Source: Eubacterium plexicaudatum ASF492
GTDB taxonomy: Bacteria; Bacillota; Clostridia; Lachnospirales; Lachnospiraceae
DNA length: 64,000 nucleotides
Direction: 5' to 3'
NCBI RefSeq assembly: GCF_000364225.2
Contig: NZ_AQFT02000001.1
Location: 3,305,501 to 3,369,500, forward strand
In this document: positions 55,734 to 64,000 of the stretch, in pieces
How positions within the stretch are numbered: the first letter of the stretch is position 1
Layout: every line of letters begins with the position of its first letter
Program-made: the position numbers and the translations under genes
Notes under the pieces: generated by a model
Seen by the model: only the letters and a program-made list of their open reading frames with translations
What the model was told of the DNA's origin: nothing
Database searches by the model: none

Positions 55734-57409
55734 CAGCTCTGACGATTAAATTATGGATTTATCAGTGCCAATTACATATATCTTTCAATATATTGCAACT
55801 TTTGATGATAGTATTTTAAAACAAAAAACTCCCCCTGCTGTAATTTTGAAAACGCTTTTAGGTTATTGTGCCATATCCGGGCATCCCCCCTTTCCAGTGC
55901 ATTCCATTACCGGAACCTTATCTGAAAGCGCTTTCCTGTTTCATGCCTGTGTTCTGATAACTTTATATTCTGGAATGATTCAAATATCCGGCTGTGCTTT
56001 TCCGACAGGGACAGCGCTGTGCTTTTCCAGAGTTTTTCCCACGCCTCCATTATCTGGGATATCATATGCCCGATCTGTATCAGGTAATAATGGTTTTTCA
56101 ATGCCTGATAGTTCCTGCTGAATAAATGTTCCAGATAATATCCGTGTTTTTTCTGCGCGTTAAAGCCTTCGTTTTCTATTTTCCACCGCCTCCTTCCGGC
56201 TTCCACCAGTGCAGCCACATTTTTCTGATTAACGGGAAGGTCCGTCAGAAACAGGAACCCTGCCTTTATGTTTTCTGTCTCCCCTTTCCTGCTTCCCTTT
56301 TTTATCAGCACATCCCGCTCCTCCCTGTATTCTGCAATGTTTACCTTATGACCGTTATAATCAATGTCCGTAACGAAATCATGCCAGCATGTTCCGTTAA
56401 TGAGTTCCTGTTTCCGGCAGTTTTTCTCTGTTTTTTTTCAGCCTGCCGTATTCATCTGAAACCGTCGGAATGCTGCCTTCCTTATACCGCAGAATATAGC
56501 GCCATCCGCTGTCGCGGCATTTTATGAAAAAATTCTCACATGCATAAAGGCTGTCTGCGCAAAGGCAGACAGGAAGCTTTGGAAATTCTTTCTTAAGCCG
56601 TTCCATCAGTCTGTAGCATGCTTTCAGCTCACAGTCCTGTTTTTCTGCTTCTTCCCCGCCGGTATTTTCTACAAAATCTGTCATAATGCTTACAATAATG
56701 TCCGGATGGAGAACAATTTTTGCTTCCAGTATATAATAGTAATATTCCGTATACTCCCTGCCAGTCCCCTTATTATGAACCCTGTACAGGCTTTTTGCAT
56801 CCAGTTTTCTGCGGCTGCTGTGAATCTGCGTCCCGTCTGCAATCACCTGCCAGTATCTGTTCCGGATTCGTGCACCTGCAAATGCGCGGCTGCGCACCAG
56901 CCTGTATACAAGCCGGCAGACAGTATCCTGCAGTTCTTCCGGATCCAGCCTTTCAAGGTATTTATTTATCGTTTCCCAGTAAGGAATTTCATCTGCGGAT
57001 GCGCTTTCCCCGCACATTTCCCAGATATTCTGTATAACTGTATCAGAATTAAATTTCTGGCTTGTTTTTCTCATGCTGCTGATATAGAATATAGAAGAAA
57101 GGATACGGGTCATGAGAAGTATGACATTGGGATAGGTAATGTAACTCTGATTTCTGGGATCTTCTGTCTGTTTTAACAGGCGGGCCAGGTCAGGGAAAAA
57201 ATGTTTTATAACCTTAACAAGTTCTACTGCAAGATGAAACTGTTCCAGATGTTTACGTGCCTCTTTCCGTGTCACTTTTGTTTTCATAAAAAAGCCTCCC
57301 TTCTTTACGTGGATAATGCGAAAAAATAATTTTGGGTTAATTATATTATCGCTTATTTTCCCGCAAAATGGGAGGTTTTTTTGCGAAAAATTTTTAATCG
57401 TCAGAGCTG
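55734..57409. mobile_element. IS element copy 2, 1676 bp
   Basis: Same 17-bp inverted repeats as copy 1 (55734-55750 and 57393-57409). A perfect 10-bp target duplication AAACAAAAAC lies at 55724-55733 and 57410-57419. One base longer than copy 1 because of a T8 run (T7 in copy 1). It inserted into an older transposase remnant. Confidence 0.95.
55907..57287 (-). pseudogene. Transposase of IS copy 2, frameshifted
   Basis: Identical to the copy 1 transposase except TEF to TDF, one silent-looking change, and an extra T in the run at about 56430-56437 (+ strand). This splits it into 56397-57287 (N-terminal 296 aa) and 55907-56311 (C-terminal 134 aa). Copy 1 could supply transposase in trans if this break is real. 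Confidence 0.9.
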
Positions 57410-57419
57410 AAACAAAAAC

Positions 57420-57530
57420 TGCATATGGAATGGGTTACAGCCTGATGCCGGAAATAGAAGAAACGCAGGAAAAAACAGAAAAACCAAAATGCTCGCTTTC
57501 CAGTGGCTGACAGATCTTACGGTACCTGAA
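57420..57530 (+). pseudogene. Fragment of the second transposase (3' side)
   Basis: Beyond the duplication of IS copy 2 the + strand continues with coding-like sequence ending MLAFQWLTDLTVPE then TAA, the part of DDE transposases after the first catalytic region. A frame change occurs within it. Between here and 57630 lies a TTGACA (57578-57583) with TAAAGT 17 nt downstream, a possible promoter for the toxin gene. Confidence 0.5.
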
Positions 57531-57629
57531 TAAAAAAGAAAGAAAGTAGCTTTCAATGCTGAGAACATTGGTTTACAATTGACATTTTGTTGAACTTGTG
57601 ATAAAGTCTAACATAATTCAGGTTTTAGT

Positions 57630-58025
57630 GTGGATACAGCTACCGGGCATTATAAATTGTATTGTTATGTGTCACCGGTAGAGCCTGGTATTGTAGTAAA
57701 TACAACACAAAATTATGCATATTGGTGCATTAACAGAACGGGGCATATTTGGGTATGGAACCATAAAGATTACTTGTCCGGAAAAACGATGAATGAGCCA
57801 TATACTAGTTATGAAAAGAAAGCACTGTATACGCGGCCAAGTAATTTGAATACAACATATAAAAAATGGTATGATGGAGTTTATAATACGAATTGGAATT
57901 TATCGGGTTATGATGTGCATCATATTCGCCCACTTGCATATGGAGGCGACAATACTATGGGCAATTTGATACATTTAGAAAAAACGTTTCATTATTCAGT
58001 GACAGCATGGTGGAAAGGGTATTAA
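57630..58025 (+). CDS. Orphan HNH nuclease toxin domain
   Basis: 131 aa from GTG 57630; the frame is open a few codons further up to a TAA. The C-terminus carries an HNH/treble-clef nuclease signature: DVHHIRPLAYGGDN followed by MGNLIHLEKTFH and the terminal TAWWKGY, as in C-terminal toxin tips of polymorphic toxins. No signal peptide, LXG, Rhs or other delivery domain is present, so it is either a detached toxin cassette or the end of a truncated toxin gene. Its stop is 1 nt before the next gene, the usual toxin-immunity spacing. Confidence 0.75.
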   Translation: MDTATGHYKLYCYVSPVEPGIVVNTTQNYAYWCINRTGHIWVWNHKDYLSGKTMNEPYTSYEKKALYTRPSNLNTTYKKWYDGVYNTNWNLSGYDVHHIRPLAYGGDNTMGNLIHLEKTFHYSVTAWWKGY

Positions 58026-58026
58026 C

Positions 58027-58473
58027 ATGATTACATATGAATGGATTTTTAATACGGATTATGATTTTTCTGGTATAGGGTTAATTAAAGATGCATTGAC
58101 AAAGTATTTTTGCACGCCAACCAATCTCAATGTTTTTGCCAGTCTTGGAGTGGATGGCGTACATTTTGGGGTTCTTAAAGGTCATAAAAATCCACCGGTC
58201 TATGTAATAGATCCGTGGTCTGCATCCTATGTGGAACCAATCTCTGAGAATTTTGAAGATTTTCTTAGTATGCTTTTAACTTTAAAAAATGCAAATTTCT
58301 TTACCTTTATATCCGGCTCTTCCAAAGAAGAGTTTTTGAAAATATGCGATGAAGATCCAATACCAGATGAACTGCCGGAATTAATTTATTTATCAAAGCT
58401 TGTTTATAAAAAATATGCATCATTAGAAGATGTATATCTTGCGGTTAAAAAATACAATCGAATATCGAATTAA
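58027..58473 (+). CDS. Probable immunity protein for the HNH toxin
   Basis: 148 aa, acidic, no signal peptide. The pattern GVDGVHFGVLKG, PVYVIDPWS and FEDFLSMLLTL resembles SUKH-type (SMI1/KNR4) immunity proteins, though no family is certain. Position directly after a nuclease toxin domain is the main evidence. TTAAC-ATG spacing implies translational coupling. Low GC compared with the neighbours, as typical for transferred toxin-immunity cassettes. Confidence 0.65.
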   Translation: MITYEWIFNTDYDFSGIGLIKDALTKYFCTPTNLNVFASLGVDGVHFGVLKGHKNPPVYVIDPWSASYVEPISENFEDFLSMLLTLKNANFFTFISGSSKEEFLKICDEDPIPDELPELIYLSKLVYKKYASLEDVYLAVKKYNRISN

Positions 58474-58501
58474 AAAAATGTTTAAAATATTCAGATGAAT
58501 T

Positions 58502-58753
58502 TTATTCAGTTACCGGTATGGAATAGAATTTAAGCGAAGGGAACTGTCTGCAGCTGTTTGTATTACCGATAGTAATATGGTGTGGTGCACGGGCAGTTCC
58601 TATATTTATTTGGATCGCCTGCTCTGTAGGCAGTCCACGGTAAACGCAAAATTTCTCACTTCGGATATCTATCTTCTGATAATCTCTATCTGTATAACCA
58701 GCCGGATAACGTTCCTTTGCATTTAAAAAGAACATGAAAGGAAATACATCCAT
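58502..58753 (-). other. Unassigned open stretch, possible gene remnant
   Basis: An 83-codon minus-strand frame (KERYPAGYTDRDYQKIDIRS, then APHHITIGNTNSC) looks protein-like but has no clear ribosome site and no family I recognise. It fills most of the 386-bp gap between the immunity gene and fliB. Possibly the end of a gene lost when the island formed. Confidence 0.3.
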
Positions 58754-58859
58754 ATGCTGTCAGCTTTGGAAGGTGAAATTTTTCACTCTTTGCAGCTTTC
58801 AATGCTGCGATTGCCGTAAAACCGTTTCCTTTCTCCGAAACATATGCTACAATGCTGTT

Positions 58860-60017
58860 ATGAAAGTACATGAACTGAGTTTTTATTCAAAATTTCAATG
58901 CGCAATGGGAAGCTGCCCCAACACTTGCTGCCAAGGCTGGCAGATTGTATTAGATCATGACACGGTGCAAAAATATATGGAAAAAAAGGGCCGTCAGGGT
59001 CTTTGGCTGCGCAGCAGCCTCACAAGCCATAACGGGGCGATCCTGTTTAGAGGTAAAAGAAGAAAGTGTCCGTTTCTGTCAAAAGACCTGCTTTGCAAGA
59101 TCCAGCTTTCCCTTGGCGAAGAATATCTCTCTGACGTATGCCGCATTTTCCCTCGTCAGAGAATAAACTATGGATATTTTGCCGAAGAGTCGCTTTTTCT
59201 TGCATGTCCACAGGTTTGCAGGTTATTTTTAAACAACTTGGATCATTTATGCTATAAAACGACAGACCGGAACGTATCCTACGCAAAATCCGGAACGAAT
59301 GACGACGCCGAATATTTGCAGGAATTAGTGGAAATCCGTCTTGCGTTAACGGAGCAGATTATGAATCATCCCCTGCCGCGTCCCATGCTTTACACAGGAC
59401 TGCTATCTTACGCAAAAGCTCTGCAGCAGTCTTATATTGCAAACTATGCTCCTTCAGACGGTTCAAAAAGTTCTTACTTTAGCAAACCGGTGCACACGGA
59501 TCTTGCCGCCCATATCCGGGAAGCGGACACTCCTTTTATCATACCGCATGATATTACTTACGCGATGCTGACCGGCAGTTTTTATCACATCTTTTTAAAG
59601 ATGGTCTCACCGTTTTTATATAGCCTATGCCGGACATACCAGAAAGAATTTAAATGGCTGACATCTGCCAAAGGAGATGCAAAGCTCAGCGTGCTTTTGG
59701 AGCAGCTGCATGTCCATCATCCGAATACGGAACGCATTTTGCGCGGATATCTGACTTACTATCTGCTGGAAAAATTTCTGACCGTTTATGAAGACTACAG
59801 CTTTCTTCACAACATTGCCACAGGAATTATGCACACCCATCTGCTGGAACTGTTTTTTGCTCTTTACCATGAAAAAAATCACCGCCTGACAGACGACGAT
59901 ATCATCCGGATTATTACCGTTTATAACCGCAGAGGGAGACATAATGACGAAATTGAAATGGAAATGTATGAAAAGCTGAAGCGTTTTTTAGATGCGCCGG
60001 CAGGAAAACGCCCATAA
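58860..60017 (+). CDS. fliB: Flagellin lysine-N-methylase FliB
   Basis: 385 aa. The Cys-rich N-terminus (CAMGSCPNTCCQGW), CPFLSKDLLCKIQ, SDVCRIFPR and FLACPQVC are the FliB signature, ligands of an Fe-S cluster. FliB methylates lysines on flagellin before or during export. The frame extends up to 58734 but family alignment starts at ATG 58860 (MKVHELSFYSKFQCAMGS). No flagellar gene is near, which is common for this family. Confidence 0.88.
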   Translation: MKVHELSFYSKFQCAMGSCPNTCCQGWQIVLDHDTVQKYMEKKGRQGLWLRSSLTSHNGAILFRGKRRKCPFLSKDLLCKIQLSLGEEYLSDVCRIFPRQRINYGYFAEESLFLACPQVCRLFLNNLDHLCYKTTDRNVSYAKSGTNDDAEYLQELVEIRLALTEQIMNHPLPRPMLYTGLLSYAKALQQSYIANYAPSDGSKSSYFSKPVHTDLAAHIREADTPFIIPHDITYAMLTGSFYHIFLKMVSPFLYSLCRTYQKEFKWLTSAKGDAKLSVLLEQLHVHHPNTERILRGYLTYYLLEKFLTVYEDYSFLHNIATGIMHTHLLELFFALYHEKNHRLTDDDIIRIITVYNRRGRHNDEIEMEMYEKLKRFLDAPAGKRP

Positions 60018-60160
60018 GGCAGAATGCAGGCAGGCCCGGCCCTGAGCGCCGTCCTGCCTAGAGTGTGTCTTAAAATTGCTGGTATTTATGGTAAGCGTGC
60101 TGATTTAATTTTATGCAGATGGTATCCGGTCAAATGGTATCCTGTGATTATATATTTGAG

Positions 60161-60200
60161 TCTTGAAAACAGGTGACAATCTGATATAATATAGAAAAAA
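60161..60200 (+). promoter_or_regulatory. 40-bp promoter-like repeat, copy 2
   Basis: TTGAAA (60163-60168), 16 nt, TATAAT (60185-60190), 37/40 identical to 55481-55520. Upstream, ATGGTATCC occurs twice (60119-60127 and 60134-60142), a short direct repeat. It drives the 63-aa gene at 60219. Confidence 0.75.
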
Positions 60201-60218
60201 TGCAAGGAAGGTGATCGT

Positions 60219-60410
60219 ATGCCAAGTAATGGTGAAATTGTAAGAGATACCGTTGATCAGTTTCAGAAAGTGCAAGCACATATGAAAAATGCAAAAGAAG
60301 AGAATGCGGTTAAAACATATGAAGGTTTGAAAAATGATTATTTATCATTAAAAGCAGTATTAACTTCTTTGGGTGTTAATCTTACTGATATTGATAAGAT
60401 TAAGGAATAG
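60219..60410 (+). CDS. Small protein of unknown function in mobile cassette
   Basis: 63 aa, charged, predicted helical (FQKVQAHMKNAKEEN, YEGLKNDYLSLKAVLTSLG), no cysteine or membrane segment. Strong ribosome site GGAAGGTG and a good promoter suggest it is expressed. After its stop another ribosome site (AGGAGGCGAGAGAG) precedes coding-like TPVSEAKKRVV, reminiscent of small AKKRA-type proteins of plasmids and conjugative elements, which is cut by the palindrome at 60466. Confidence 0.6.
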   Translation: MPSNGEIVRDTVDQFQKVQAHMKNAKEENAVKTYEGLKNDYLSLKAVLTSLGVNLTDIDKIKE

Positions 60411-60465
60411 GAGGCGAGAGAGATTACACCGGTATCAGAAGCAAAGAAGAGGGTGGTGCTCCATT

Positions 60466-60540
60466 TAGAGTGTGTCTTAAAATTGCTTTCTGTCAACTGT
60501 GCGTCACAGTTGACAGAAAGCAATTTTAAGACACACTCTA
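60466..60540. repeat. Perfect 75-nt palindrome (36-bp arms, 3-nt loop)
   Basis: TAGAGTGTGTCTTAAAATTG... to ...CAACTGTG (60466-60501), loop CGT, and its exact complement (60505-60540). The first 22 nt repeat at 60059-60080. TA lies at both ends, as for TA-targeting elements. The IS630-like element begins directly at its right TA. On either strand an RNA would form a very stable hairpin, and the A/T composition could also end transcription. Confidence 0.95.
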
Positions 60541-61922
60541 GTACAGCATTGCATAAATAACGGTGAATTAAATTGCTAAGGGTATCCCCGCATATGTCCA
60601 CTTGAATGGATGAGCAGTAAGGTTATATTGTTCTATAAATCGCTGGATGCTCTGTTCCAGTTCTTCTATTGATAAGTAGCTTTTCCTCTTTAACAGTTTA
60701 CGGTTGATGATACCAAACCAGATCTCAATCTGGTTCATCCATGAACTATGTTTTGGAGTATAAACAAACCGTATCCGGTGGGAGGGATCATGCAGAAATT
60801 TACTCCGGCTTTTCATATCTTTAAGGATACCCTTTTTTCCTTTCTCTCCCAGTTCCAAATCCATGCTGCAGGCTTCTGCCACGTACCGGACAAGCGATTC
60901 TGATCTATGGGTGTTAAGACCATCACAGACAAATGTCCATGATGCTTTCGGATCCGTATTTATCAATGCTTTTACAGCTTTTACAAAGTCCTCCTCCGTA
61001 CGTGTGGGATTTATGTACGGCACTTCCATGCGGCCTGTTGCAACATCAAAAAAACCGATCAGGCTTGTAGTGCCGTGACGGATGTATTCAAATTCCATTT
61101 TTGCGCACTGTCCCGGCTGGGGCAGTTTGTCAGGATATTTATGCTCCAGTGCCTATATGCCAGTCATTTCATCTGTTGAAATAACATGACCTCCTTCCTG
61201 TCTGGAGTCCTGTGCATTACGGTATATTTCACATATTTCGTTTACTTTCAGGGCAAAGGATTCAGGATCTTCTGCCTTTTCTGTGGAGTGGAGCCAGTAT
61301 CGGATCTTATGCGGGTGTAAATTCACCTCATTTTTAAAAAACGACTGACAGATTTTTCTGAGATCCGGTCAGCAATTCCCTGTTTTTTTATTTCTGTAAC
61401 AAGAAGAGACAGACTCCAATGGCTTGCTTCATAACCAAAATCACAGGGATTCTTGCAGGCCAGGTCAATGATCCTTATGATCTGTTCCGGGGTAAACGTG
61501 GGGGAAGCACCAGAACGTTTTCTGTCTGAAAGAAGAAGGCGGATCTCTTCTTCCAGTTTATCCGGTGTACCAGACTCAATATCTCTTAAAGAAGGAAGAG
61601 CCTGCAGGAAACGGTTACGCCAGGTAGCAACATGGTTATAATGTAGTCCAATCTTGGTGGCAACAATCTGATTCGAAAATCCCTGTGAAGACAGAAGGAT
61701 AATCTTAGATCTTTTGACCAGGCTTGCTGGCAGGGAACGGCTTTTGGAAAACGAGGACAGGATTGTCTTCATGGATTCAGATAAAACTGGAATCGTATCA
61801 ATTGTTTTCTTTCGCATAATATATCCACCTTACTCATTTCATTTGTACTAAGGTTATTATGCAACAAAAATTAGTGAAATAAAAGAATAAATTTATTCAC
61901 CGTTAATTCCGCAACGCTGTAC
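60541..61922. mobile_element. IS630-family insertion sequence, 1382 bp
   Basis: Imperfect inverted ends of about 28 bp: GTACAGCATTGCATAAATAA at the left and GTACAGCGTTGCGGAATTAA (complement) at the right, both continuing CGGTGAAT. TA duplication at 60539-60540 and 61923-61924, the hallmark of IS630/Tc1-mariner. Contains one broken transposase gene. Confidence 0.9.
60568..61817 (-). pseudogene. IS630-family transposase, frameshift plus stop codon
   Basis: 61323-61817 encodes the N-terminal HTH part (GFSNQIVATKIGLHYNHVATW). The frame slips near 61325 (FLK then NEVNLHPHKIRYWL in another frame). That frame meets an in-frame TAG near 61157 (STDEMTGI-stop-ALEHKYPDK). 60568-61098 carries the DDE core: FVCDGLNTH with an Asp and HSSWMNQIEIWFG with the Glu. 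Two lesions mean it is inactive as written. Confidence 0.88.
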
Positions 61923-61971
61923 TAGGCTGTAATAAACTGTATTTCTGCCCGGATGTAGCACTAGACATTAA

Positions 61972-62802
61972 CTATGAAATAATCCGCGAAATATGAAGCA
62001 TCAGATATAAAACTTCTTCCTGCGGAATATCTACCTGCAATGTCTTTTTTACATAATCGCTGATTCTGTCTGCGCAGACATAACTTTCCGGCGAACTGTC
62101 TTTAATCTGTTTGAAAATAGCCACATCATTGTCGGACAGCATTTTATGTTCCATTACCCGCTGCAGAAAAAACTGCATATGCGTAACAAAGCGTGTATAG
62201 TGTACGGAATCCGTCCGAATACTATGCTGAAAAGAAAACTGAACAATACGAAAGATATCTTTCAGCATACGCACCGCCAGCAGCGTCTGCTCCATATTGG
62301 GATTTTCCGTCTGTGCATTTACAAGATGAAACGCAATATTGCCGGCTTCCTCCTCAGGCAGTGTAACATGCAGGCGGTCATTCATATGTGCGATCATGAC
62401 TTCTCCCAAAGCAAACTCTTTCGGATAAAACTGCCGTATCTCCCATAACAGGCGATTCTGTAGTATTACTTTCTTTTCCAGACGTTCCAGCGCAAATACA
62501 AGATGGTCAAAGAGAGTGATGAAAATCTGTCCGTTCAGTTTTCCGGGCATGGCACGATCAGCCATAAGAATCGCCTCCTGAATCACTTCTGCGTAAGAAT
62601 CCGGCACATTCTCCAGTATCTGCTGCCAGCGGCCGCGTTCCTTTTCATCTCTGGAAACAAACGTTTTGCGAATGCTTTCCTCCTTTAGTTCGCTTCCAAT
62701 CTGGTAAGAAAAACGTAATCCTTTTCCCATAACTATATATTCATTTCCATCGGCATCCGCTGCTAATATATAATTATTATTTAATATTTTCACCACTCTC
62801 AT
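61972..62802 (-). CDS. BglG/LicT-family transcription antiterminator
   Basis: 276 aa from ATG 62802 (GGGAGA upstream; the frame extends to 62847 without support). The N-terminal RNA-binding CAT domain (MRVVKILNNNYILAADADG, VMGKGLRFSYQIGS) is followed by PRD1 and PRD2, with regulatory His in FDHLVFALERL, MIAHMNDRL, FVTHMQFFLQRV and LMLHISRI. Such proteins bind an RNA hairpin and prevent termination when the sugar PTS is active. It follows the GH1 gene by 28 bp; its RNA target is expected upstream, beyond the right edge. Confidence 0.93.
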   Translation of the reverse strand: MRVVKILNNNYILAADADGNEYIVMGKGLRFSYQIGSELKEESIRKTFVSRDEKERGRWQQILENVPDSYAEVIQEAILMADRAMPGKLNGQIFITLFDHLVFALERLEKKVILQNRLLWEIRQFYPKEFALGEVMIAHMNDRLHVTLPEEEAGNIAFHLVNAQTENPNMEQTLLAVRMLKDIFRIVQFSFQHSIRTDSVHYTRFVTHMQFFLQRVMEHKMLSDNDVAIFKQIKDSSPESYVCADRISDYVKKTLQVDIPQEEVLYLMLHISRIIS

Positions 62803-62830
62803 CGTACAATCTCCCTTTTGTTTTGTACCG

Positions 62831-64000
62831 TTACAGATATGCACCATTCTTTGCGATTACATCCTTATACCAGAAAAAACTGTCTTTTTTTATCCGTTCC
62901 AGCTTTTTCAGATCAAATTCATCGCGGTCAACATAGATAAACCCGTAGCGTTTCTGATAACCCTGATGCGTACTGACCAAATCCAGCGCTGCCCACGGGC
63001 AGTACCCAAGCATCCGGACCCCATCGGTAATTGCGAGCTGCATAGCCTGTAAATGCTGCCTCATAAAATCAATGCGATAATCATCATGCACCGCTCCGTC
63101 TTCCAATACATCCGGCGCCCCGATTCCGTTTTCCGTTACCAGAATCGGAAGATGATACCGCTCATATACTTTCCGCAAAGTGTAACGAAATCCTGACGGG
63201 TCAATCACCCATCCGTATTTTGTCTTGGAAACAAACGAATTTTCCGCCGCGCGGTAAACGCCCTGCTCGCCCAGCATAATCTGCTGATCACCGGCACGTG
63301 CGGACAGATCGGAAGCATCGCCCCGGCTTGCCGCAATCGTCGCTGTAGAATAATAATTCATGGCGATGAAATCCGGCCTGGCTCCCGCCAGCGTTTCACA
63401 GTCCTGCGGCCGGACGTCAGGCGCAATGCCCCTGTCCTGCATATACTGCCATGCAAGCGAATGATACGTTCCAAATACCGGCACATCGGCAAAGTTCCAG
63501 CAGCGAAGAACCTCCCAGTTATGCGCCGCAATTGCATCCTGAGGATGGCAGGATTGTGCATACATCGCTGTCAGATTCAGTGCAGGCCCAATTTTACCAT
63601 GCGGGCACATTTCATGGCAAAGTTTCATAACGCGTGCCTGTGCCAGCATCAAATGATGGTTTTGCTGGTAAAGCTCCTTTTTGGACGGGAGGGAACCGCC
63701 TTTTGGCAGACCGATAGCTCCCGGATGCAGAATCATTGTGTTCTGCTCGTTGATCGTCAGCCAATAAGTAACATCGGAACCAAAGTTGTCAAAAAGCATT
63801 CTTGCATACTCCACAAAAGCGTCTATTGTCTCACGGTTTCCCCAGCCGCCTTTTTCTTCCAGACAATAAGGAAGGTCGAAATGATACATTGTAACAACCG
63901 GCTCAATTGCATGCCTGCGGCATTCCAGAATAACATCCCGATAATGAGCGATGCCGGCCGGATTCACTTCGCCTGTTCCATTTGGAAGAATTCTTGTCCA
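62831..64000 (-). CDS. GH1 6-phospho-beta-glucosidase, 5' end beyond the window
   Basis: The frame is open to the right edge, so the N-terminal ~90 residues are missing. WTRILPNGTGEVNPAG at the edge, the acid/base Glu in YWLTINEQN (family NEP variant NEQ), MNYYST and the nucleophile in LVTENGIG are canonical for GH1. The C-terminus (YCPWAALDLVSTHQGYQKRYGFIYVDRD) matches 6-phospho-beta-glucosidases of PTS operons; RYGFIYVD is typical of that group. Linked to the antiterminator downstream. Confidence 0.92.
   Translation of the reverse strand, partial: WTRILPNGTGEVNPAGIAHYRDVILECRRHAIEPVVTMYHFDLPYCLEEKGGWGNRETIDAFVEYARMLFDNFGSDVTYWLTINEQNTMILHPGAIGLPKGGSLPSKKELYQQNHHLMLAQARVMKLCHEMCPHGKIGPALNLTAMYAQSCHPQDAIAAHNWEVLRCWNFADVPVFGTYHSLAWQYMQDRGIAPDVRPQDCETLAGARPDFIAMNYYSTATIAASRGDASDLSARAGDQQIMLGEQGVYRAAENSFVSKTKYGWVIDPSGFRYTLRKVYERYHLPILVTENGIGAPDVLEDGAVHDDYRIDFMRQHLQAMQLAITDGVRMLGYCPWAALDLVSTHQGYQKRYGFIYVDRDEFDLKKLERIKKDSFFWYKDVIAKNGAYL

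Larger units (their letters stand above)
60061..60538. mobile_element. 478-bp TA-flanked element with 20-bp inverted ends
   Basis: GAGTGTGTCTTAAAATTGCT at 60061-60080 is the exact inverse of 60519-60538, and TA flanks both sides (60059-60060 and 60539-60540). It contains the promoter repeat, a 63-aa gene, and a perfect palindrome at its right end. No transposase. It may be a non-autonomous element, or two insertions of the same end family. Confidence 0.6.

Noticed and set aside
60466..60540. The palindrome as an ordinary intrinsic terminator of the 63-aa gene
   Set aside because: Perfect 36-bp arms, TA ends and a repeated end sequence fit a mobile element better; no separate T-run follows the stem.
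1..64000. CRISPR arrays, tRNA or rRNA genes, prophage
   Set aside because: No regularly spaced repeats, cloverleaf sequences, rRNA segments or phage structural genes were seen.

Overview
The window looks like a chromosomal segment of a motile, spore-forming, strictly anaerobic gut Firmicute, most probably Lachnospiraceae (Clostridia). The support is the [FeFe]-hydrogenase maturation genes, a spore photoproduct lyase-like gene, FliB flagellin methylase and a chemotaxis receptor, a fabK-type fatty acid operon with a MarR regulator and FabT-like boxes, and the small membrane and secreted families typical of that group. No rRNA, tRNA or CRISPR array was seen.

Layout. 1-3.6 kb: end of an LspA-like gene, then the hydF / TM1266-type regulator / hydG operon. 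3.5-6.5 kb: an ECF sigma / anti-sigma operon with two small secreted proteins and a membrane protein. 6.6-13.2 kb: purE, an M29 aminopeptidase, VanZ-like, pyrE, a Uma2 protein and a flavodoxin-ferredoxin. 13.4-17.5 kb: an orphan M56 (BlaR-like) sensor with a strong operator, next to an intact IS and a short inverted-repeat element. 17.5-26.4 kb: a glycoside locus (GPH transporter, membrane-anchored GH3, cytosolic GH2) beside a LytTR two-component system. 26.5-29.1 kb: SDR, SPL-like radical SAM and a nucleoside phosphorylase-like gene. 29.3-37.9 kb: DUF1810, then the fatty acid operon acpP-fabK-fabD-fabG-fabF-fabZ-accDA-fabH-marR, read right to left from one promoter carrying two FabT-like boxes; accB and accC are absent. 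38-46.4 kb: an MFS transporter, a decayed PTS/GH13/RpiR sugar locus, a ferredoxin-type aldo/keto reductase and a truncated chemotaxis receptor. 46.4-55.3 kb: unknown protein, TRIC/UPF0126, AAA-like ATPase/nuclease, MgtC, a LacI gene cut into an ABC permease, and a ydjH-ydjG-ydjI-like membrane-stress operon without pspA. 55.4-61.9 kb: a mobile-element island holding a second IS copy nested in another transposase remnant, an orphan HNH toxin plus likely immunity gene, fliB, inverted-repeat elements (one a perfect 75-nt palindrome) and a broken IS630-like element. 62-64 kb: a BglG/LicT antiterminator and a GH1 6-phospho-beta-glucosidase running off the right edge.

Two genome-wide features stand out. 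First, at least fifteen genes carry one-base frame breaks, often in homopolymers, including genes expected to matter (pyrE, fabD, accD, hydG 3' end). This points more to uncorrected assembly indels than to biology. Second, several genes are cut and joined to unrelated genes (LacI to permease, RpiR to HAD phosphatase, GH13 to PTS EIIC, an AraC tail beside the fab promoter). These look like deletion scars or mis-joins. Pieces of broken genes are annotated below as single disrupted loci.
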